From Sipunculus nudus (Eukaryota > Annelida > Sipuncula > Golfingiida > Sipunculidae), in NCBI GenBank assembly GCA_026874595.1, contig CM049322.1:32380340-32444339 (forward strand): a stretch of 64,000 bases of DNA, given 5' to 3'. Positions within the stretch are counted from its first letter, which is position 1, and every line of letters begins with the position of its first letter. The position numbers and the translations under genes are program-made. Positions 46,801-59,735 of this stretch are shown here, one piece after another. The notes under the pieces were generated by a model. That model ran no database searches. It was not told where the DNA came from and saw only the letters and a list, made by a program, of their open reading frames with translations.

Positions 46801-47565
46801 TCGAGGTGTAATATGTAAGGTATGACGTCATAGCATGCACATGAAGATACGGTAATGAGGTCGACTTTTATTGAGAGCTGGAAAGTATTTAGTCATAGTT
46901 TCCAAACGCTGCTTCGGTGTTGCACATCCGCTGTCTGTTTGAATTATAGGCGACGGTGAAGCAAGTTTTTCTCAGGGTTTACCTCGCGCCTATGGACACA
47001 AACTTAAATTTGTGTGGTGGTCAAAGGTACAACAGAAGAAACAAAGCTGTGAGTTCAGTGCACTGTATTTGCAATTGCTGTACGATGCATTAAGAAGAAG
47101 AAACGTTTTGTAAACATTTTGGTAAGCAGGGAAAAGGCAGTGGTGAGTGAAAGTAGAGAAATTGTCTCAAGCATGAGCAAACCAAAAACCCAGTCATGTG
47201 AACTATTTGATAGGATCAAACCGAGGGTAATGTATAAGTTAAAATAAAATATCATTTTCCGCCTGAAACCATATCTTTGGTGGGGACCATTTCACTACAT
47301 TGGGTAGGGTGGCCAGCCAGCGCGTCAGAAGGCGAAACTACCAGCCACTACCCAAAGTTAGGTTGTATAGACATCGTGTATAAATGATCTTATCGTGTAT
47401 AAATGATCTTATTTAATAACAGAAAATAATGATCAACACCAAAAACAACAATACGGTAATCCCTTTCGGTCAGTATCTCTGTGGTGCCCCTGGAATCACC
47501 TGATACTACCAGCAGAAGGGTCGGCTTGGTTATGATCACGTCACTCCATCAGATGACAGTTCATT

Positions 47566-47566
47566 G

Positions 47567-47597
<31 letters not shown>
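47566..47597. repeat. (TA)n(TG)n microsatellite
   Basis: Short TA tract followed by TG units. Confidence 0.95.
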
Positions 47598-48776
47598 TTA
47601 TTCTCTCACATCTAAACAGAACCATTTCTTTTGCTGATGTACTTGGGTCCTATATCACAACCATAAAATTTAGATACTCCTTGACTTGGTAATATCAGTG
47701 AGATAAACAAGAGAAACATGGGATAATCACTTTCAATTCATTCCTGTGGAAATGCATAATTTTTGCATCTTATCTGCTTAGAGAATGGGTAATATTTGAA
47801 ACAGCTTTAAAAATCTTGCCTACGCTATATTCCAAGGACAAAGTCTACTGCGATCATTCTGCAGATTCATTGAGGAATAAGTATAATATATTCAATCAGC
47901 GGACATTAAAACATATCATAACAATATAACCAGTTAATTGACCTAGACATTCAACTCTATCATTTCAAGAATATCGTACAAAGAACATTCCCATTCCACA
48001 GGAGTAATAAACAATGAATTATATTACCGGTGCAATGTTTTACAAGGCTGACTGACATATTAATCATTACAGCAGCAATAAGGGTACACCCAACTGGCAA
48101 AAGGTTCTATATGTACACTAAACGTGCTCTGCAGTATTAATGGTAAGGCTGTGCCCCGCGGTCGTGTTTTGCTCACAAATGAGTGTGAGCGTCTCAGGGG
48201 TTCCTCGGTGATATAAGACCCAGCATATCAGCATAGGGGGAGAGTACACACCCAGGACCCAAGACAAGGATAATCGGGTACTACTGTTCAATGACGTAGT
48301 CCGATCCGAACAAGAAAAAAGAATTCTGCACATGAACATACTTAGTAAAGGTAGCACGACAAAATTGAAGCTGTTATCTCATCTACAATAATGGATAAAA
48401 TATCACCATTGAAATAAAAGTATTGTTATAGCTCCCCAATATTTCTTAAAATGTATCTTTTATGACCTTAAACAAAAGCATATATTAAGCACATTGAAAG
48501 AGAATGAACCAGTATAAAAAGGAATTTGCATCCAATTAAATACCTACAAGAAAAACAGTGCAGGTAAAGGGGAGTCATGGCTTGAGCCGGTAACATATTG
48601 ATATTTGTTCCTTCACCGGCTCCCACACGAACGGCAAAAGGTTTTTTTTATTTCAGTTCTTTTGCCTACAGATTATCGTAAGGTGAAATAAATGCGAAGT
48701 TTGCCGAGAGTACTCGCAAAGATGCAATAGAAATACTAACACAAAAAAAAAGATCCGAGGCGCCATCCCAGGCTAG

Positions 48777-49354
48777 TGTAGCGAACCCCCATAGAATAAT
48801 ACCTGATTTTGTACAAACTTGCCAGGTACGAATGCACTATAATGTAAGAATTTGCTTAATGTGAATTGGCTTGTTACGAAGTGAGGTAGTAGTGTAGAAG
48901 GCTGGAATGACGTAGGATCATGATGGTGGCCGATCGGTACAGAAAAAACTGTAAAAAGTATGAAGAATAAGCGAGTCCCAGCCTTTTTGAACTGTACATC
49001 GTGGAAGTATCGGTATTGTGAACTATTTTAGTATGTAGTTCGGGCCGTGACATTTTGAGGTCACTCCACACTGGCTTGATTTAAATTTCAGCCTGCCTTG
49101 AATTCTTAGAACATGACGTCCTATCCCCTGGATATGGAAGTAGCCTCGGGGTACCTATATAGACTGCTTCTTTAAAGATTCTATTGATCATACCAAGTCT
49201 GGCTGAACTGTATTTATTCTTTATTTTATATGTTAATAATAATTTTAATTTAAACGCCTGTCCTTGTGTTATTTAACTTTAGAGAGAACGCTGAGCGTTG
49301 GGTTGTAAAGTCCCGATACGCGGAGCGTTTAGTTGTAAAGCCCGGTACGCTACA
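48777..49354 (+). mobile_element. Probable solo LTR
   Basis: A 578 bp segment begins TGTAGCG and ends CGCTACA, so it has 5'-TG...CA-3' ends in a 7 bp inverted repeat. It contains a TATATAG box near 49160 and an AT-rich TTTATT-type stretch near 49210-49230, as LTR promoters and poly(A) regions do. The region is absent from D3 copy 1. I find no clear 4-6 bp target duplication, and the left junction has ~20 extra bases, so the boundaries could be a little off. Confidence 0.6.
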
Positions 49355-49429
49355 CTTGCAACAGAGCGGCGCGCACCAGGTCCAGGAAGCGAAGTATGAT
49401 TAGCTAACAAAGCAGCAGCAACCACGCCC

Positions 49430-49600
49430 ACTCCTTGCCGAAAGGCGCACTCGTTTGTGAGTAAAACACGGTCGTGAGCCTGCGGAGCGCTCATCCTTTG
49501 CTGACCGTAAGAAATTCTACCGCCTCGGCTGAGATTCGAACTGACGATCTCCCGGCTTTGAGTAATGGGCTCTATCTCTAGACCGTAGAAGCCAGTGTCC
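49430..49600 (-). mobile_element. tRNA-derived SINE candidate, copy 3
   Basis: On the minus strand AGTTCGAATCT (49532-49542) is a good B box, preceded by a tRNA-like stretch. The body contains the CTCACAAACGAGTGCGCC core at 49443-49466 shared with the copies near 29374 and 31754. Confidence 0.5.
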
Positions 49601-50185
49601 TTATTACTCTATCTATTAAGATGTTTTTAAACGTGGATTGAACATTTCTTAACATATTAATGTCATTCTGCTAAGTAAGAGCAATGTCAAATATAATCAT
49701 ATTTCTTATAAATGATACTTTCAGTACTTCAGTAATATAAAAGGCCTGTATAGTTTGAGCATCTTAGCACCTGGGAGAAAAAGTAATATACGATATAGCA
49801 ATAAATACCTTGGCCTATGGTGTATTGTCAGCAGAGGACTGAAGATCCGATCTTTCTATATGTATTTGCCTGTCGTACGAGATCCCCATAGACTAATCGT
49901 AATAAACATATGCCTGATCCAGGAAGTAATTCAAGAGCTGATACAGAAACAAAATGGACATAGTTATTCATTTCCCTCACGATAATGGTTTGATTTCATC
50001 AAAACAAGAACTCTATCACCGTTTTAAGGCAATATAAACAAAGACCAGTAAAACCTCGTCTGTGATTTAGATCGTCAGACAGGCCAGCTAACTGAAGTTA
50101 CATAAAACGTCCTCTGTGGGAGAAAAGATTATAATCACCTGGTTTACGGCGGGGACTTTCATACCTCAGAATAGCAGGCACCACG

Positions 50186-50310
50186 CAGGAGCGTAGCCAG
50201 GATTTACCGAAAAGGGGTGCCGGGGTGGGGGGAGGGGGGTCGCCGCGACTAGGGCTGTTAGAGGGGTGGTACAGCATATCTGCTGACCAAGGAGTGCGCT
50301 GATATATATG

Positions 50311-50368
<58 letters not shown>

Positions 50369-50526
50369 GGCCTTCAATATCCTTGTACCATTTTAAGACT
50401 GAAAACAAGAGGAAAATCTTCTTTCATGCTTTAATTTTCTTATTAGATATTACTGTCTGGAATGTTTTCCGTCATGCAAAGTCAGATGAACGGGGGGGAG
50501 GGGGGGTGTCCTTTTCGGCGCCCCTG
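50186..50526. mobile_element. hAT-like MITE with internal (AT)n
   Basis: The left end CAGGAGCGTAGCCAGGAT and the right end, whose reverse complement is CAGGGGCGCCGAAAAGG, share CAGGRGCG and CCGAAAAGG. CAGGGGCG-type ends are typical of hAT elements. It has a G-rich tract (50213-50250), (AT)n at 50302-50365 and a second G run at 50492-50507. No coding frame. I find no matching 8 bp target duplication. Confidence 0.5.
50302..50365. repeat. (AT)n microsatellite
   Basis: AT dinucleotides inside the MITE-like element. Confidence 0.97.
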
Positions 50527-50989
50527 TCAACAGCGATCCGAACCGCGATTATCCCCTAAAAAAGACCAAATTAAAAAATTACCTGACTAGGCGCAGAGTA
50601 AGCCGGGCCACCCGAAGCAACCAATAGAAGCCAACAAATCAAAAGATTACAACATCCATTTGACCAGGTCTGCGTTATTATATGCATGATTCATAATTCG
50701 AGCGAATTATTAACCATATATTTCATACTATAATGTGCAATGATTAGTTGTTCGAGAAAAAACACCACTTATATCATAACCACAACCACAGATCAATCAA
50801 AGGAATACAAATGCAGCCAGTATTCACAAGATTCATTGAACATGACCACAAAATGATGTATATCAAGTTCGCCAATTTTCGTATGCTCTCTCGTGTGGAC
50901 TCAGTAAAATTTCTGAACTGTTTCCCCCGACAATGTTTTCACTTTCTCCTTCTCAATCCTTTTACTACAAAATTTCGTTGAAATCTTTC

Positions 50990-52120
50990 ATTTTAACTGA
51001 AAGTCATCTGAGCTATAGCGATCACTGTTTGTCCTTCTGTCCGTCTGTCGGGCCGTATGTCCGACCGTCTGTTCGATAACATGGCAAAAATCGTAACCGC
51101 TGGACCTGAAATCTTCAAACTTGACATCAAGGGAGGTCCATGAAAATCTCCTTGGAAACCTGAAATTAGGGCTCTGTTATCTATATCATTCGAGCTATGA
51201 GGCTCAAAAGGACCCCGAAAATAATTAAAAGTTTGATACAAAAGCTCTAGTATCTGAACAACTAATTTATTGATCACCATGTATTCTTTGCATGCACATT
51301 GATCAAGGAGTGTTTCATCAGTTCCTGTAGACTGCTGGCGCCACCCGGATTTTTTTTTATTTTAACACATTTATCTCTCTATTTTTGGTCTTCAAAGATG
51401 TGATCATCTTTTAAAAGGGCACAAATCAGAACCGTTGGTCCTAGAGTCGTGTAACTTAAGATCCCTGAAGGCCCTTGAAAAGTCTCCACAGAAACTTGAA
51501 ATAAAGTCTGTATAGACCATATTCTCCGAGCTATGAGGCTTATGAGCACCCTTATGAATAATTGAAAATTTGATACCAAAGCAGGGCACAAATCATAACA
51601 ATTGGACCTAGAATCTTCTAATTTTACATTCTGGCAGGTCAATAAAAAAGTCTCATTTGACACCTGAAATTAGGTCTCTGTAACCATATTCTCTGCACCC
51701 CCCCCCCCCTCCTCCATGAATAATTGAAATTTTGATACCAAAACTAGGCACAATTCATAACCATTGGACCTAGTCTCCTTACTAAATATTTTTGCAGTTT
51801 CTCAAAGGTTCTCTTCAGAAACCTGAAACTAGGTCACTGTGACCTATATTCTCCGAGTTACGGGGCATGTTTGAACACCATAGAAATAATGCAAAATACA
51901 CACAAATTGCCATATTTCTCAGGTATGGCTGGATGGATTGTCATCAAATTTGGTGTGCTTATGGGTCTTGGTGAACTTAAGCTAATACACATGAACGATG
52001 ATGCCACCTACATTATCTTAATTAGTTTCATGTGCATGGTCATATTGTCAACATGTCATGAGCTGTGCGTCATGACCCATGGGTCACTTTCTGTAGATGG
52101 TGACGACGTCATATAATCCT
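50990..52120 (+). mobile_element. Pearl-like repeat array, second copy
   Basis: A GTCC/GTCT-rich start (51028-51073), then units starting near 51088, 51427, 51592 and 51756 (spacings ~339, 165, 164), the same phrases as 35557-36880. From 51900 a 'ggctggatggattgtcatcaa' segment continues to about 52120. The 165 and ~335 bp spacings suggest a basic unit of ~165 bp. Confidence 0.7.
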
Positions 52121-53237
52121 AAGATTTCTTATGCATAATTATTTCTAATCGGGAATATGAAAAGTGGTCGTTATTTTGGGTTGGTCGCTAAACCGACTTG
52201 GTCGTAATTCGAGGTTTTACTGTGTGTATACCTCTGTTCGTGGTGGATGCGTGTGTCCGAGACATATCTTCGGAATGTCTGGATGGATTTCGAAAAAAGT
52301 GTTATAAAAAATCACTTCTTCATTGCTTTATGACCTATTCGCACAATGAATTCAATGAAAATTAATTGAGATTTTTTTTATATATCCTGCGGGATAAGGA
52401 AGATAAAATTAAGGTAACGTTCATGGTCTATAATGACTGTCATGGTGAAAAGAAGTTGGGTTATGTTGAGTCAAAGAAGTTGTGTAAAATAACAATGACG
52501 TCACAATAACGTCTCGCATTAATGACCAACGGCTGTTTTCTGGCTGCTATGTGGTTCTCTGTCATCCTCCTGTCTTTGTAAGACCTGGTCTATCTGTATT
52601 TTTATATTATTAAAACCAGATGCGGATTCCATTCATATTGACAAGGCTGACCCCTTACTGGTGAATGGTGTGGCTGCTCGCCTTGTGGCCGCCATCACCT
52701 CAAGCTCTTTACTTAATTTCTAAGTCGATTCGAGGAAAGTATGGATTGGTTACGAGCTCAGAACCCCCCCCCCCCCTCCGTTATGTTGCATGCATACACT
52801 CGCTATTCCAATTCATCATCAGTTAGTCAGAGCCTGTACCAAACGACAGACACTATTTTAATTGAATTATGAGTCGCATTTGGTTTATAGTCCATATAAC
52901 ACCTTATGGTTTCAATGGATATCAGTTCATTAATGTGGAATGTCGGAATATGTTTTGATTACATTTTAAAGGTGCCCAATCCCCTACCTTTTATAAAAAG
53001 AATTTATGTGATTTTTGGCTTCTTGTCTGTATATATTAATGATCTAAAAGTAATTTTGTTTTTTAGAAAGTGCTTATAAGGCCTTCATGAAGGCCTTGTT
53101 AACATATTTATCAACAACATGTTTTAAACACAGGAATGTTGACAAACGGGAAAACCATGTAACATAATTTGGTATGTTGCATATTTGCGGAGGTAGAAAG
53201 GTTTCTTGTTGCAAAACGCCATTTGCAAAGCTCTTAC
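52121..53237. other. No recognised gene
   Basis: A run of C at 52766-52779 and AT-rich sequence. I see no exon I can name. Confidence 0.5.
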
Positions 53238-53648
53238 TTAACTTACTTGATGCCAGATACCCTTGTTGATTTTTTTTATTATTTTGGGGGGCTCCCACAT
53301 ATTATAAACACGATAAACAAAACAAGCAGCCTGTGTGCGGTGATATCCAGGTTTTCTGGCCCATTTTTGTTTCAGCTCCAAGGAATTACCTTTTTTATAA
53401 ATGTCAGGGAGGTGATTGGGCCCTTTTAAGGCGACCTGGATGGGGATGCAGGTGTTGGCAGAGGTATGGGCTCTGTTAAATGTATGTATTAAATAAATAA
53501 CATTTCCTACACCGACTCGTTCATGAGGTATATTAGAGTCTTCCGTCAGAAGAAGGGCCTGGGGGCTGTGCACCCCTCCCAACTTGAATAATCCTCTACA
53601 AACTTCAAAATGTTCTTCATCTATCCTACCTATTCCGCACTCGCTCAT
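53238..53648 (-). CDS. Unrecognised 136-codon open frame
   Basis: The longest plain open frame outside the elements (with the LINE and integrase). It starts ATG at 53648, reads SECGIGRIDEEHFEVCRGLF early, and has a basic middle (KGPNHLPDIYKKG, LKQKWARKPG). There is no signal peptide, membrane span or motif I recognise. A frame on the opposite strand overlaps it. It might be a coding exon, part of an unknown element, or chance. Confidence 0.25.
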   Translation of the reverse strand: MSECGIGRIDEEHFEVCRGLFKLGGVHSPQALLLTEDSNIPHERVGVGNVIYLIHTFNRAHTSANTCIPIQVALKGPNHLPDIYKKGNSLELKQKWARKPGYHRTQAACFVYRVYNMWEPPKIIKKINKGIWHQVS

Positions 53649-54989
53649 TATGTGGGCTCACATTGTCGTCCTACTTACACCTTTATTTCTTCTTTGCTAT
53701 AAAGCTCTGCTCTTGGTCAATTTTGATTAAATTTTTAATATGTCCTTCTCAGTCTCTCGGGGCAATTAGGAGGTCGTCCTGTCGGTACTGGGACAGGGAC
53801 CTTACGCACTCCTCCCGCTTCCTCTGTCGGACCGCACTACGCAGAATGGGACTGAGAGTACGACTCTGCTGTTAAGGGTTTACGGATCGCACAGTCTAAC
53901 CCCCACAGTATCCCTGTTTTTACATACACCGGCGGCGTACTTAAAATGTATTGAGAGGGTAATGTGGTCTGCTCAATTGTTCGATTAAAGACAAATCACA
54001 TAATAGGTGTTATGTAGTAAGGACTTCAGGGAATAAATAATATTTTATAAGGCAATGCATGTAACAAATAAACAAAAGAGGTTTCCTTGAAATGTAACAA
54101 ATTTTGATTTTGAAGTTTAACATTTGAGACAAGTAGTCCCCGCCGTCCCACAATGCCTAATGGGAAGAGGTTCGGTTCGAGTAGCAACGACATCTGGCGT
54201 CAGGGTGCTGTAATACAGTACTATGCCGTGCTGATAACACGAGCGCCCTCTCTTGTCCTACACAGCATCCCTGTTCCTTGCCTTCCATTTACTTCCTTTC
54301 AGACTTTCAATAAACAGTCGCCAAACGTTCCTGGTCAGAAATGCCATGCTAGTATTGTGTAACCTTCGGCAATATGTTGATACTGCCTACCCTTCAGTAT
54401 ACGTCAATGTAGCAGTTAAAAATATTTGTTAAAGATATAGGAGGTGTATTGTAAAGAAAAAACAAACTTCTAAATATAACTAATCAGGTTATTATTAATA
54501 ATAATCAATAAACTAAAATAGCAATTTAAAAAAGATATTTTGTATATAAGAATATCTGGTATGACAAATTCTAAACCGCCATATCTTTTGTAAAAAAAAA
54601 ATTTTATATGATTATGCAATAAAGGAAAAGTGGTAACATCAATTTGTTATATTAGACAAGTTGAGGCAATTTCTTTAATACAGAAAGAAAAATAATAGGT
54701 AATGTTTTTAAAATCATCATCATCTCAATATTATGAGATCATCTGCGTTATTTTCTCAATCAACGGAGTTATATCAAGAAGGCCCATATGGACCTATAGA
54801 ATTGAGATGTTGAAAGTTTGTGTTTACGACACAAAGACCACCTGGGATCGACCAGTGCAGCCTGCTCACTTTTGGCAATTTATGAGTATTTGCTTTCACT
54901 GTTGTAATACACAGAAAACACAAAATGGAAGACGCTGATATAAAGTGCCTGGCGGTTTAATACGCATAGATAAACTTGACACTCTCTCC
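53649..54989. other. No recognised gene
   Basis: A more GC-rich patch at 53740-53880 stands out in the AT-rich surroundings but holds no clear frame on either strand. Confidence 0.45.
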
Positions 54990-55581
54990 GTCAACTAGTG
55001 GCAGATCAACAACAAACCTCTAAAAGAAAGCCCATCAGCAAACCCGACAAGGCTAGCATTATTTACTGACTTTAACTTCATACTTTTATATTTTGAAGCT
55101 GATATCGGTATACTTAATTGATCAGTCGATTAATCTACAATACTATGTGGTCATATACAAATATATATGTCACCGTCCATCACAATATTTTATATTACTT
55201 GAGTCCAGATATAAGAAAAAGAAACTATTGTCTATAATAACTATACTGCATATTTTTCTTATGTTAGACTTGGTTCATGGGAACTCGTCTATAGTAGTAA
55301 CTCCAAAAGCCTCCAGGTGGCAGCCAAGGCTAGTAATCCCAAATATGCTCCAGCCAAACCTACACTGGAAGGATATCGAACTAAAAAAATGCTGAAAATA
55401 GACTAGAGAGAGAAACAAGCAGAAACGGACTTTATTATTTCATAACCACTTTACAAATACAAAACGCGATTAAGTAAACGGAGATCTACATTAATTTTCA
55501 TTTGCGCTCTTTTACATGAAAAAGAATTTTTTACTTACCATCCCTACCCGTGGATCGGTAGTCTGAAAAAAAGTTTTTCTT

Positions 55582-55583
<2 letters not shown>

Positions 55584-55625
<42 letters not shown>
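55584..55625. repeat. (AT)n microsatellite
   Basis: AT dinucleotides; not present at this length in D2 copy A (near 10925). Confidence 0.97.
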
Positions 55626-55631
<6 letters not shown>

Positions 55632-55823
55632 CCAAATTTCCGGTTTTTTCTTTTCATTTCCAAAATCTTTCATGTGAGCTAGGTATTTTGCAAAAAAAGG
55701 AAAGCAGACATTGTTTCACGAAGTTCCCTTTTTCCATCTTTGAACGTTTAACCTGTACGCTATTTTTAATGATGTGGTAAATATTTCAGCTTTCACTTTC
55801 AAATCACGTTGTCACATAAATAT

Positions 55824-55999
55824 AAAATTTGTAAAAGTAGTAAATAAACTATTAAATAAAATAGATAAGTAGATGATTTTTGTTTCTCAACCAACAGAAA
55901 GTTAACCCACTAAAATTTGTAAAAGTAGTAAATAAACTATTAAATAAAATAGATAAGTAGATGATATTTGTTTCTCAACCAACAGAAAGTTAACCCACT
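55824..55999. repeat. 88 bp tandem duplication
   Basis: Two almost identical 88 bp units starting at 55824 and 55912; absent from copy A (near 11125). Confidence 0.95.
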
Positions 56000-56835
56000 A
56001 ACATCTAATATCTTGTACAACATTTAGGACAATCTGACTAACATTTCAAATTGTTCTTTTCTACTCGAATTTTAATTTGGACAATTCTATGTTACGAAAT
56101 GTGAAATCCATTTTGATATAAAACATGATTTTCTATAATATCCTTTTAACTTCTCTTTAAATAAAATCGGACCCAGTCTTCGTCTCGGTTTTCTCCATAG
56201 GTCAAGGATTTAGAATTATTCAAACATAGATTGGCTTGACTCACTACACTGTGGACTTGAGTATATAAAGATGGTCAGTATTGCACTGTTTGCATCAGAA
56301 CCCTCTCCTTCCATACGCATGGAAATTAAATTAATACATATAAATGGTATTTAAACACTCAAACACAAACAGTATCGGTTTGATCTTCTCTTATCCTACC
56401 TCGGAATAGATGGTAACTGACAAAATATAGATAATTTAAGCGAGATTAAAATCGCTCCTTCGAGATATATTAATACAGGGATTGTGCTAATACTGAGCCC
56501 TCTTTATTGTGTACAAAAAAAATAAAAGTTAAAATAAAAAAAATCTCCATAAAGGAGGTACCTTTAATTTTTTTCCTGACACAAACGAAAATATACAGTC
56601 AAAATCAGGGATCGTTTTAACAATGTAACCTTCTTCGAACCCATCTGCTAACTGCAGACGTACTGACGGTCTGCAGTTCGCGTCTGTGGAATATATTAAA
56701 CCAAAGCTTTACATGAAGAAGGAAATACCCCGGATCGTTGAAGCGGCTGAATGTGCAACCATTGATTACAAAAAGAATAGTCCCAAATGTGAGCTGATTG
56801 ACATTCCCTGTCCTTCAGCTGAATTATATAGCGAT

Positions 56836-57060
56836 CTTATTTAGATTTAATCCGATAGTATGAGTATATACCACATAATTATTTAAATTCACTCTGACTG
56901 TATGACGTTTATACAGATAATTATTTAGATTCACTCTGACACTATTTCATATATACATTATGATTATTTGTATTCATTCTCACTGTGTGACGTATACAGT
57001 AAGGTTATTAAGATTCATTCTGACAGCATGACTTATATACAGAGAAATTATATAGATTCA
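56836..57060. repeat. ~45 bp minisatellite
   Basis: About five diverged units with 'agattcactctgac', a 'atgacgt' phrase and 'acagataattattt'. The left breakpoint of the large tandem duplication (56943) lies within it. Confidence 0.8.
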
Positions 57061-59735
57061 AAATTACACTATGGATTATGGTCACCTGAAACAGTTGTAT
57101 CTTGAAGCTCCTTAAAAGAGATCATTTATTGGTACTGTTATCAAATTAGAACTGGCGGAGTTCTGATACACAAAGGCATGCTTTGTGGAACGTCGTGCGT
57201 GTAATTAAATAAACTATACAAGTCAGTTGTTAAATCTTACAGGGATAAAGTTCTAAAACTATAGAGAGGGATAAAGGATAAAACCGTCATTAGCAGATTA
57301 TCTTCAACCTTAGAATTAAGCCCTTACTCTACCTATATCCTTCATCTTAGAGCCAGTGTCACTATAGATAGTGCCTCTGTTTAGACAGATATACAATGTA
57401 ATGAAAATTATCCTGCAACGAAAGCCTGATCCCGTCACTTCTCCAACATACTCACATAGCGTGATTATATATAATACCAATGTTTTATGTCACACTGTCA
57501 AGCCTGGATAAATTCACTCACTGCTGATGCCTACTCTTTTAGAGTGAACTCTTATTAAATGAAAGACTGACTTGGAGTCTCCAAGAGAAGATTTTGCTAT
57601 AGCCACATAATGTCATACAAGGCATACCTTCTAGGATTTATTAATATAAAAGGGGATACGGTATGCTGAAGATGATTAATACACGTAAGTACACACATAC
57701 AGATATTTTTAGTTTCGATCGTGATAAACAATATATATTAGTTTTTATCTGGACTTTATAACTTTTCTATTATATAATCTTCCTGTCCTGACATTGTGAC
57801 ATTAAATTTAAACATCTCCTTCCTGTGCGTACCTGTGTCGCCCCTCCCTTTCACATTGCGACATTTTGAATGACCCAGGACCAACATACCCATCCAATGA
57901 GACTTTTCGGGTTGACGTTTCTCAATACGATAGTTTAACTGATTCTCCTCCAACTCTCGACAAGACTTTCAGAAAGTGATCTTTCACTTGATCTTTCCCT
58001 TCAAAAAGGATAACCCCTGTCCATTCATACGAAAGGCAAATCCCTAGGTTTCTTAAGGTTAGTCCTGAATGCTTTGACCATTAACTACACTTTACATGTG
58101 AATAAATTGACATAAATCATATTTACGTATGAGTTTTTATCATTTTTTAGACATTTCTATCATTTAAAATAAATTTATATCCTATACCGAGACTGTTACC
58201 GTTCCATGAACAGAATTGTTTTGATGGTGTTTGTCTTGTGTTGTTTGTTCAGTTGGATTAGCTACGGGCTTAGTAGACAAGGAACTACGGGGATTGTCCT
58301 GGGAAGAGCAGGGTTTTAACTAAGCCAGAACAATTCTAGGAAGTATTACAGATATATAATTTGCACCCGGTTGCCCTGGAATGGTTGGTAGGGCTGTGGG
58401 ACGCAATTTTGAAAGAGGAACAGATTATGTTCCACAACTAGTGTTAACACCTGTGTTAGCGTGGATCCTTTTTTAAAAAAAAAATCGGGCTGACGAATGC
58501 TTCAAGTTGTTTTTAGAGGAATTTATGAGAAATTTATGGGAACTTAGCTCTAAAAGTGTTAGTATTCCTTGATGATATTAAAATATTCTCAACGAGCTTC
58601 AAAGAATATTAACCAGGCTTAAGGCAATGTTCGATTAGATCTTTTAAAATGTTTTTTGTTTGCAAAGAAATCAAATATCTAGATCGAAAAACATATCCGC
58701 CAGTAGTTTTTTTTTTTATCCGGACTGATCCCAGCAGACAGAGGGAATCAATAGCTGGAAAGTTCCATGCAAAGTAAAAGAGATGAGGAAATTCCTGGGT
58801 TAACTGGGTATTACCAAAGATTTGTAAAACAATATGCTAAAGTGTTCACCCGTTTCATCAAGTGTCGACAAATCCGAGCGGAAAAAAATACAACAAGAAA
58901 AATATGCTAGAAAATCAGTCAACGAACGGAAGCGCTAAACAAGACGCCTTTGACACCATAATCGTACCTTTAAAAACGCCACAAGTTCTAAGATTTGCAG
59001 ACTTAAAAAAAACATTAAACTAAATTACAGAGACGTGTTAGAATTACGTGTAACTGCCTTCGGCAGCATGTCTGTGAAATCAACTGAAATAACATTATTC
59101 AGCCCATAAATTGAAGTTCTTGGTACTGCAAATGCTCAGTTACCAGCAAGGTTTACGGCTACATGTATGGTAATAAGTTCTTGATAACAACCCAATTACT
59201 AACATGCTATCGCTAGACAAGGTCGGCGCTCCTGGTCAACGGTGGGTGGCATAACTTAATCTGTATGACTTATCAATTGTTTGCAGCGACAAAAAATGAC
59301 TTTGATGGACTTTCCAGGCAAAGGGAGCCTTCAAATCGCCGGGAACTCCTGCCAGATACCGGATTTGGGTTGGTTCCGTCATGGAGGATAACTACAGATC
59401 AAATGACTATATGAATATGTTCCTCATCCCAGGAGACATGTATTTCGCAAAGCAAATATACCAAAGCAGTAACAAGTACGTTCTTGCTCAATTCTACTGC
59501 GGAAGGACGTGAAAGCTGCCCAACAGTAGATGAAGCTATCAGCAAAGTTCGATAGCAGGAAACACAGCCTAAGATAAATAATTTGAAGACGCCTCATGAA
59601 ATGTGGGGCCTCCTCAACCAGTGGGGAAAGTTTTATTTTTAAGATTTGCGATAATATTGAAATTGCCTATCAATTACTTTTACCAAGAACCTTGCTGGAG
59701 CTACCTCTGAATGTTTTACATTAAGAAACAGGACA
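56943..59735. repeat. 2.79 kb tandem duplication, unit 1
   Basis: Identical to 59736-62530 as far as I could read, apart from the length of one A run (10 A near 58475, 11 A near 61269). The join is at 59735/59736, where 'aggaca' runs into 'tatttcat', with one base of microhomology. Confidence 0.95.
57990..59340 (+). pseudogene. Ty3/Gypsy RT and RNase H remnant (unit 1)
   Basis: RT pieces: KDNPCPFIRK near 58005, GLTNASSCF near 58485, FLDDIKIFSTSFKE near 58565, MRKFLGLTGYYQRF-like sequence near 58785. RNase H pieces: YSAHKLKFLVLQ near 59098, DNNPITNML near 59185, GAPGQRW near 59230, LYDLSIV near 59260, and DGLSRQ near 59305. Stops and shifts are frequent. About 450 bp at 58035-58482 does not match copy A and replaces the RT front half. 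Confidence 0.8.

Larger units (their letters stand above)
47258..49470. repeat. Segmental duplication D3, copy 2
   Basis: Partner of 39755-41620. It has a (TA)n(TG)n tract at 47566-47597, lacks a ~280 bp segment of copy 1, and is interrupted by the LTR-like insertion at 48777-49354. A decayed counterpart of the D1 head follows at about 49670-50030. Confidence 0.85.

Noticed and set aside
57756-57953. 65-codon minus-strand frames (also 60549-60746 and 11555-11821)
   Set aside because: They lie antisense to the Gypsy pol region and are repeated only because the DNA is duplicated; the coding sense is the plus strand.
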